Shown here piece by piece: positions 42,152-47,206 of a stretch of DNA of 47,206 nucleotides. The notes beneath the pieces are model-generated. The model ran no database searches. It was given only the letters and a program-made list of their open reading frames with translations, and was not told the origin of the DNA. Source of the stretch: Candidatus Izemoplasmatales bacterium (GTDB taxonomy: Bacteria; Bacillota_I; Bacilli_A; Izemoplasmatales; Hujiaoplasmataceae); contig JAQUZN010000006.1 in NCBI GenBank assembly GCA_028691315.1, positions 1-47,206 of the forward strand. The letters are read 5' to 3'. A program made the position numbers and the translations under genes. The number at the start of each line of letters is the position of its first letter. Position 1 is the first letter of the stretch.

Positions 42152-43539
42152 AAAACATATATTTTATTACCGGAAGCCAAAATTTATATGGCGAGGATAC
42201 ATTAAAACAAGTTACATATGATAGTAAAGTTATCGTTGAATTCTTATCCTCAAATTTAGCAAATATAATTCAAGTTATATGGAAACCGACTGTAAAAAGT
42301 GGCGAAGAAATACTTTCTATTTGCCAAGAAGCTTCTATTGACCCTGACTGCGTTGGCGTTATTACTTGGATGCATACATTCTCACCAGCTAAAATGTGGA
42401 TTAAAGGCTTACAAAGATTGAATAAGCCATTACTTCACTTGCATACTCAAAATGTTGAACAGTTGCCATATGCAACGATAGATATGAATTATATGAACCT
42501 AAATCAATCAGCACATGGTGATAGAGAATTTGGTTTTATTTTGAAACGTTTGAATATATTTCACTATACAGTAGTCGGTTTTTACAAACATGAGCATGTC
42601 ATTAGTGATATTAAAAGATTTTGTGAAATATCAAAAGCAATCGATTTTTCGAAGAATCTTAAAGTTGCTATGTTTGGTAACAATATGCGTGAAGTAGCGG
42701 TAACTGATGGGGATAGAGTTGAAAGCCAAATTAGATTTGGATGGGAAGTAAACTATTATGGAATTGGAGATATAGTTGACTTAGTAAGTGGCGTTACTAG
42801 GGATGAGATTGCTGATCAACTGAATGAATACAAATCGAAGTACCAAATGAACCCACTTGATATTTCAGAAATTGAAGAACAAGCGAAATACGAAGTAGCA
42901 TTTTCAAAATTTATTAATGAAACTCAAATTGGTGCATTCTGTGACACATTTGAAGACTTACATGGTTTAAAGCAATTGCCAGGTTTAGCAGTTCAAAACT
43001 TAATGGACAAGGGAATTGGTTTTGCTCCTGAAGGAGACTATAAAACAGCCGCGCTAGGGGCATTATTGATGAAAATGGCTGAGACAAGAGACGGTGCTAC
43101 TGGATTCATTGAAGATTATACTTATGATTTGTCACTTGGAGAAGAACTTGAACTTGGTTCTCATATGCTAGAGGTTTCACCACGATTTGCCGCAAACAAA
43201 CCTAAAATCGAAGTACATTCATTAGGAATTGGTGGAAAAGATGCTCCTGCAAGATTAGTTTTTGATGGTGTTACGGGCCCAGGAATACAAGTTACTATGA
43301 TAGATTTAGGAACCCATTTTAGATTAATAGTAGCAAATATCGAATTGGTTCAATCTAGAAACATGCCAAAGTTACCTGTTGCTAGACTAATGTGGAAGGT
43401 AAAGCCCGACTTCATAACTGGTGTAAAAGCGTGGCTTGAAAACGGTGGCGGTCATCACTCGATTGTGTCCACTGCCCTAACAATGGATGACATTGATATG
43501 TTTGCTAAACTAACAGGAACAGAAATCATTAAAATATAG
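42148..43539 (+). CDS. araA: L-arabinose isomerase
   Basis: The 463-residue enzyme has FITGSQNLYGEDTL at the start, ITWMHTFSPAKMWI, LHLHTQ and MNLNQSAHGDREFGF, all standard AraA motifs, plus the metal ligands in GFAPEGDYKTAALG (Glu) and a late HHSIVST. It interconverts L-arabinose and L-ribulose. It is a little shorter than the usual near-500-residue enzymes but appears complete. Confidence 0.95.
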   Translation: MKNIYFITGSQNLYGEDTLKQVTYDSKVIVEFLSSNLANIIQVIWKPTVKSGEEILSICQEASIDPDCVGVITWMHTFSPAKMWIKGLQRLNKPLLHLHTQNVEQLPYATIDMNYMNLNQSAHGDREFGFILKRLNIFHYTVVGFYKHEHVISDIKRFCEISKAIDFSKNLKVAMFGNNMREVAVTDGDRVESQIRFGWEVNYYGIGDIVDLVSGVTRDEIADQLNEYKSKYQMNPLDISEIEEQAKYEVAFSKFINETQIGAFCDTFEDLHGLKQLPGLAVQNLMDKGIGFAPEGDYKTAALGALLMKMAETRDGATGFIEDYTYDLSLGEELELGSHMLEVSPRFAANKPKIEVHSLGIGGKDAPARLVFDGVTGPGIQVTMIDLGTHFRLIVANIELVQSRNMPKLPVARLMWKVKPDFITGVKAWLENGGGHHSIVSTALTMDDIDMFAKLTGTEIIKI

Positions 43540-43653
43540 CTTGCTTATTTACAGGTGTAACAGGTATTATTGAGTATTGGTTTTTATCATACTGCTTGCA
43601 TTGGATTTTGCACAGTGAGTGTGATTCAAATAAAAAAAAGGAGGAATTTATTA

Positions 43654-45600
43654 ATGAAATGGAAGAATATGAGCAAATCAACGTTATCTCTTATTATTGT
43701 GATAGCTATGTTGTTCGTAAGTATGATTGGAGTATCATTGGTGCAGACCAACGGTTGGAGTGTCAAAGAAACAACGTTCACAGGAACGTTGAGTGAAGTT
43801 GCTGCTCAAATAACTGAAAATACTGATAATAATGGGAAAGTTGTCGACATTCTTTTTGACAAAAATGACAGTGCACAAATTTCCTTTACTATGTATGTTC
43901 CAAAGAATGCAACAGCATCTAATCCAGCACCAGTTATTGTTTGTGCTCATGGATGGAACAACTCAAAAGAAATGCAACTTTCAAACTTTACAGAACTTGC
44001 AAGACGTGGATATGTTGTAATTGCTTTTGACTTGTCTGGTCATGGACGTTCAGACATTGAAATTGATGCGCTTACCAAAGGCACCGAGGGAATGCTTGCG
44101 GTAGTTGAGTATGCAATGAGTTTAGATTTTGTTGATATTACAAAAGTAGGCATCACTGGACACAGTGCTGGAGATTTAGCTTGTACTAACACACTAAAGG
44201 CAGTCAACACAGTCGATGCAGTAAATCATATTGCAGCATTTTTCTGTCCGTCAGGAACAATGGCTGCGCTACTAACTTCAGGGGATGCGACTACGAACTT
44301 GATATGGGGAGTTGCTTCAGGAAGATATGATGAACTAGATACTTTTTATTTTGGAACATATGACTTTTTATCTTCGCCTATTGGTAAAATGCTAGTTAAA
44401 AGAGCATACCCAGCTTTTAGCGGCGATGTTGTAGTTGAAGGTCAATATTATACAGTTGATGGACCAATTGATACACCAGCTCCAGGAGAAGCATTAGGAG
44501 TAACGTCTGCTTTTGCAGTTTGGAACCCAGATATTACGCATCCTCAAGGTACTTTCTCTAAAATTGCAACTGAATTAACAATTGATTTTTTCTATGCAGC
44601 ATTTGGCACACCTAATGGTGGAACTTATATCGCTGCTACAAACCAAGTATGGCAAATGGGAGTTGTTTTCCAAACGATAGGATTGTTAGCTTTCTTTGCA
44701 TCAGCACTAGTAATTGGCGGAATGCTTCTAAAAACACGTCAATTTGCTACTCTTACAAGAACAATAGCACCACAAAAAGAATTACCATCAATTAAAAGTT
44801 GGAAAGAATGGTTACCACTAGTATTAACCTTCATTCCGTTACTTATCTTTCCATATGTAATGTACTTTAAGTGTTATGCAGCAGCAGGTTCATTATTTAA
44901 CACAGATATATATTCAATGACAACAGTAAATGGAATAGCATGGTTTACTCTAGTCTCTGGTTTATTCTGCTTCTTAATGCTCGCATTTAACTATGGTTTG
45001 AAAAAACTTGTTCATCTTAAAGATGGCGAAGCTGTTGCAAATCCATTTATGCCAGGAAAACTTGACAGTGTAACTCATTTTCTAAAGATAGTTGGATATT
45101 CTGCACTAGTAGTAGTACTTATGTATGTACCTTGCTATATTGCATACAACGTGTTTCATATGAATTTTGGAATCGCAGTTTATACTGTAGGACTTCCTAG
45201 ATTTGAATGGTTACCTACAATTTTAACTAAATATTTACCATTCTGGATTGCGTTTTTATTACCAAATGCGATATTGAATGCCGATACAAGATTCAAAGAA
45301 GTTCCTGAATGGGCATCAACTTTATTTGTTGCAATCGCAAATGTATTGCCAATAGTAGTACTTACGATTGTGAACTATTCATCACTAGTTAATACAGGTG
45401 TAACTAAATTCACATTTGGTGATCCAAGTATTATGACATTTAATTTGTTTGCACCAATGATTTTTATTGCTATTACAGGTAGATATTTCTACAAGAAAAC
45501 TGGAAACGCATGGAGTGGCGCATTTATTGCTGCAACAGTTCTTGCATTAATGGCACTTACATTAACAAGACATACTTCTAGTTTAATGTTTGGTTTCTAA
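43654..45600 (+). CDS. Membrane-anchored alpha/beta hydrolase with C-terminal membrane domain
   Basis: ATG 43654 follows AGGAGG and is preferred to an upstream in-frame start, giving 648 residues. A signal anchor spans about 10-30, followed by an alpha/beta hydrolase domain with HGWNNS (99-104), DLSGHGRS (126-133) and nucleophile Ser171 in GHSAG (169-173). From about residue 340 there are roughly eight transmembrane helices. The hydrolase should lie outside the membrane. The gene is 114 bases after araA and may be co-transcribed. Esterase or deacetylase activity on arabinose-containing glycans is an inference; the substrate is unknown. Confidence 0.82.
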   Translation: MKWKNMSKSTLSLIIVIAMLFVSMIGVSLVQTNGWSVKETTFTGTLSEVAAQITENTDNNGKVVDILFDKNDSAQISFTMYVPKNATASNPAPVIVCAHGWNNSKEMQLSNFTELARRGYVVIAFDLSGHGRSDIEIDALTKGTEGMLAVVEYAMSLDFVDITKVGITGHSAGDLACTNTLKAVNTVDAVNHIAAFFCPSGTMAALLTSGDATTNLIWGVASGRYDELDTFYFGTYDFLSSPIGKMLVKRAYPAFSGDVVVEGQYYTVDGPIDTPAPGEALGVTSAFAVWNPDITHPQGTFSKIATELTIDFFYAAFGTPNGGTYIAATNQVWQMGVVFQTIGLLAFFASALVIGGMLLKTRQFATLTRTIAPQKELPSIKSWKEWLPLVLTFIPLLIFPYVMYFKCYAAAGSLFNTDIYSMTTVNGIAWFTLVSGLFCFLMLAFNYGLKKLVHLKDGEAVANPFMPGKLDSVTHFLKIVGYSALVVVLMYVPCYIAYNVFHMNFGIAVYTVGLPRFEWLPTILTKYLPFWIAFLLPNAILNADTRFKEVPEWASTLFVAIANVLPIVVLTIVNYSSLVNTGVTKFTFGDPSIMTFNLFAPMIFIAITGRYFYKKTGNAWSGAFIAATVLALMALTLTRHTSSLMFGF

Positions 45601-45761
45601 TTAAAATTATATACCCTTTTTTCTCTCCTATTTAGAATATAGTGTCTCGGGTTTTTGTATATGGATTCGATTATATAAATAAAAAGATGTGCTAGAATAC
45701 TAGTACATTTTTTTAAAATAAAAATTAAATGCGGATTAATATATGAATATGTCGTTTCAAC

Positions 45762-45803
45762 TTGACATGAAATAATAGGTTGTTATACAATAACCATGGT
45801 TAT
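45762..45803 (+). promoter_or_regulatory. Promoter and palindromic operator of the MFS gene
   Basis: TTGACA (45762-45767) is followed, 16 bases on, by TATACA (45784-45789). The perfect 14-base palindrome ATAACCATGGTTAT (45790-45803) abuts the -10, and GGTTGTT at 45778 forms a further related half-site with AATAACC. A repressor binding there would block the promoter. No regulator gene is next to it in this window. Confidence 0.7.
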
Positions 45804-45834
45804 AAACGAATATTGCGAGAGTAGGTAAAAATAA

Positions 45835-47157
45835 TTGAAGGAACTGTTTAAAAATAGAAATTATAAATTGCTATTTTGGGGAAATCTAGTATCGGAAATG
45901 GGCAATGTTTTGTTTGGGTTTGTTGCTGGACTATATGTTCAGGATTTACTTATTTCAAGCGGAGGAAGCATTCTTGGTATTGGTAGTGGAATAGTTTTAG
46001 GCTTGTTTATGGCACTTGGAGCATTTGTTAGACTATTATTTAGTCCTATAGCAGGTGTCTTAGTCGACAGATGGAATAAAGTAAAGATAATTTATCTTAC
46101 AGATTATTTTAGAGGAATAATTTTTTTAATTAGTGCTTATGTATTTTTCATAGGAGTAAGCAATGATTCAGCCGTAATCATATTATTATCAATTACCGTT
46201 ATTTCTGGTATTATATCAGCTTTCTTTGGCCCAGCAATAAGCAGTGCAACTCCAGAAATAGTTGGTATGGATAAACTTCAACAAGCAAATGGAACAAATA
46301 GTCTTATTTCGTCTTCAACAATGATTATGGGAGTTATCTTAGGAGCTGCCGCATTTGGATTGTTTAGTTTTCACATAGCATTACTCTTAAATGGAATTTC
46401 TTTTATAATTTCTGGATTTAGTGAAATGTTCATTAAATCAGAATTTAAAATGGAAATTCAACCAGATGAACATTTAAATATGTTAAAAGATATCAAAATT
46501 GGATTTAATTATATAGTAAAGCGAAATGGTCTTTTAACATTACTAGTATATAGCTTATTTCTTAATTTAGCGTTTTCGCCATTATTTAGTGTGGGAATAC
46601 CTTACCTATTTAGAACCGAATTAAGTAAGGGCCCATGGGATCTTGCATGGATTGATATTGCTTTTGGAGTTTCGATGACCATAGCAGGAATTGTAGTAGG
46701 GGGAATGAAATTTAAGAGTATGACAAAAGTCATACGAAAAGGTTTGCTATTTTTGTTTCTAAGTTTTTTACTTTCATCAACAACAATCTATTTACTGTCA
46801 AGTGGACAAATTAGCTATTCTGTCTTCTACATTATTCTCATTGTAGCGAATATTAGTATGGCAGTATTTATGATGGGAGTAAACATTCCATTAAATACCA
46901 GTATGGTAAAAGTAATTGCTCCAGAAATAAGAGGTAGAGTTTTAAGTACAGTTTCAGCAATATCTGGCGGTGCAGTCCCTATTGCAATATTTTTAGGGGG
47001 AGTTATAATTAACTTAAGTAGTGTTGCGTTCCTAGGCATTGTATGTTCCGCTTTATTAATAGTACCAATGCTAGGATTCATGTTTGATAAGAGAGTAAAA
47101 GACTTGTTAGACGGAATGGATGACGAAGTAAATGAACAAGTTCAAGTTGTATCTTAG
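45835..47157 (+). CDS. MFS transporter, macrolide-efflux-like
   Basis: The 440-residue protein (TTG start, weak TAGGT site) has about twelve transmembrane helices. The N-terminal KELFKNRNYKLLFWGNLVSEMGN and GVLVDRWNKVKIIYLTDYFRG (the motif-A loop G-x-x-x-D-R) match the macrolide/multidrug DHA3 branch of the major facilitator family. ATPEIVGMDKLQQANGTNSL is a further family motif. It probably exports a drug or metabolite with proton exchange. It has its own promoter and operator, so it is probably not part of the arabinose operon. Confidence 0.88.
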   Translation: MKELFKNRNYKLLFWGNLVSEMGNVLFGFVAGLYVQDLLISSGGSILGIGSGIVLGLFMALGAFVRLLFSPIAGVLVDRWNKVKIIYLTDYFRGIIFLISAYVFFIGVSNDSAVIILLSITVISGIISAFFGPAISSATPEIVGMDKLQQANGTNSLISSSTMIMGVILGAAAFGLFSFHIALLLNGISFIISGFSEMFIKSEFKMEIQPDEHLNMLKDIKIGFNYIVKRNGLLTLLVYSLFLNLAFSPLFSVGIPYLFRTELSKGPWDLAWIDIAFGVSMTIAGIVVGGMKFKSMTKVIRKGLLFLFLSFLLSSTTIYLLSSGQISYSVFYIILIVANISMAVFMMGVNIPLNTSMVKVIAPEIRGRVLSTVSAISGGAVPIAIFLGGVIINLSSVAFLGIVCSALLIVPMLGFMFDKRVKDLLDGMDDEVNEQVQVVS

Positions 47158-47206
47158 AACTTGTTAATCAAATTATTTTAATTAAATTAAAAAACCAAAT
47201 GACATT

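Noticed and set aside
45601-45700. Terminator after the hydrolase gene (ATATACCC...GGGTTTTTGTATAT)
   Set aside because: Pairing arms are split by a large loop and are interrupted, so a stable terminator hairpin is not convincing.

Overview
The window is AT-rich, uses the standard code (TGA is a real stop at many genes), has clear Shine-Dalgarno sites and compact co-directional operons, and carries Firmicutes-type PurL and PurF proteins. This points to a low-GC Gram-positive bacterium (Bacillota or an acholeplasma-like Mollicute that keeps TGA as stop). The species cannot be fixed from sequence alone. I see no rRNA, tRNA or CRISPR array.

The left part (about 1-9.7 kb) looks like an integrated mobile element. 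It starts with a three-gene putative restriction-modification unit: a short XRE regulator, an EcoRI-type adenine methylase and a DUF262-HNH nuclease. Next come a RepA-like AAA ATPase, a RhuM-Fic fusion, a structured 600-base non-coding stretch, a small HTH/zinc-knuckle protein and two overlapping large serine recombinases. A two-part leader motif occurs before the ATPase gene and again before the small HTH gene.

From 9.7 to 17.4 kb, on the minus strand, lies an 11-gene arsenic/metal-resistance operon: ArsR, ArsP-type permease, CDF exporter, thioredoxin-like protein, ACR3, second thioredoxin-like protein, DGC protein, a permease split into two genes, a CoA-disulfide reductase-rhodanese fusion and a Cys-rich DUF2703 protein. 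It has a consensus promoter, two abutting ArsR-type palindromes and a terminator. No ArsC arsenate reductase is present. Imperfect 54-bp direct repeats occur near 0.13 kb and 17.5 kb, the second beside a decayed IS3-family transposase.

The stretch 18-25.2 kb is an accessory zone of mostly single genes with their own signals: a GNAT acetyltransferase broken by one stop codon, a metallo-beta-lactamase-fold hydrolase, a nucleotidyltransferase, a small membrane protein, an unrecognised YHGS protein, a second GNAT, a surface lipoprotein with leucine-rich repeats, and a SAM methyltransferase.

From 25.4 to 37.5 kb is a nine-gene purine operon, purEKLCFMNHD, behind a guanine-class purine riboswitch and a terminator; it supplies nearly all of the PRPP-to-IMP pathway (purB is absent here). 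From 37.6 kb to the end is an L-arabinose region: a divergent AraC-type regulator, a glycerol-1-phosphate dehydrogenase (AraM type), ribulokinase, ribulose-5-phosphate 4-epimerase, arabinose isomerase and a membrane-anchored alpha/beta hydrolase, followed by a separately promoted MFS exporter.
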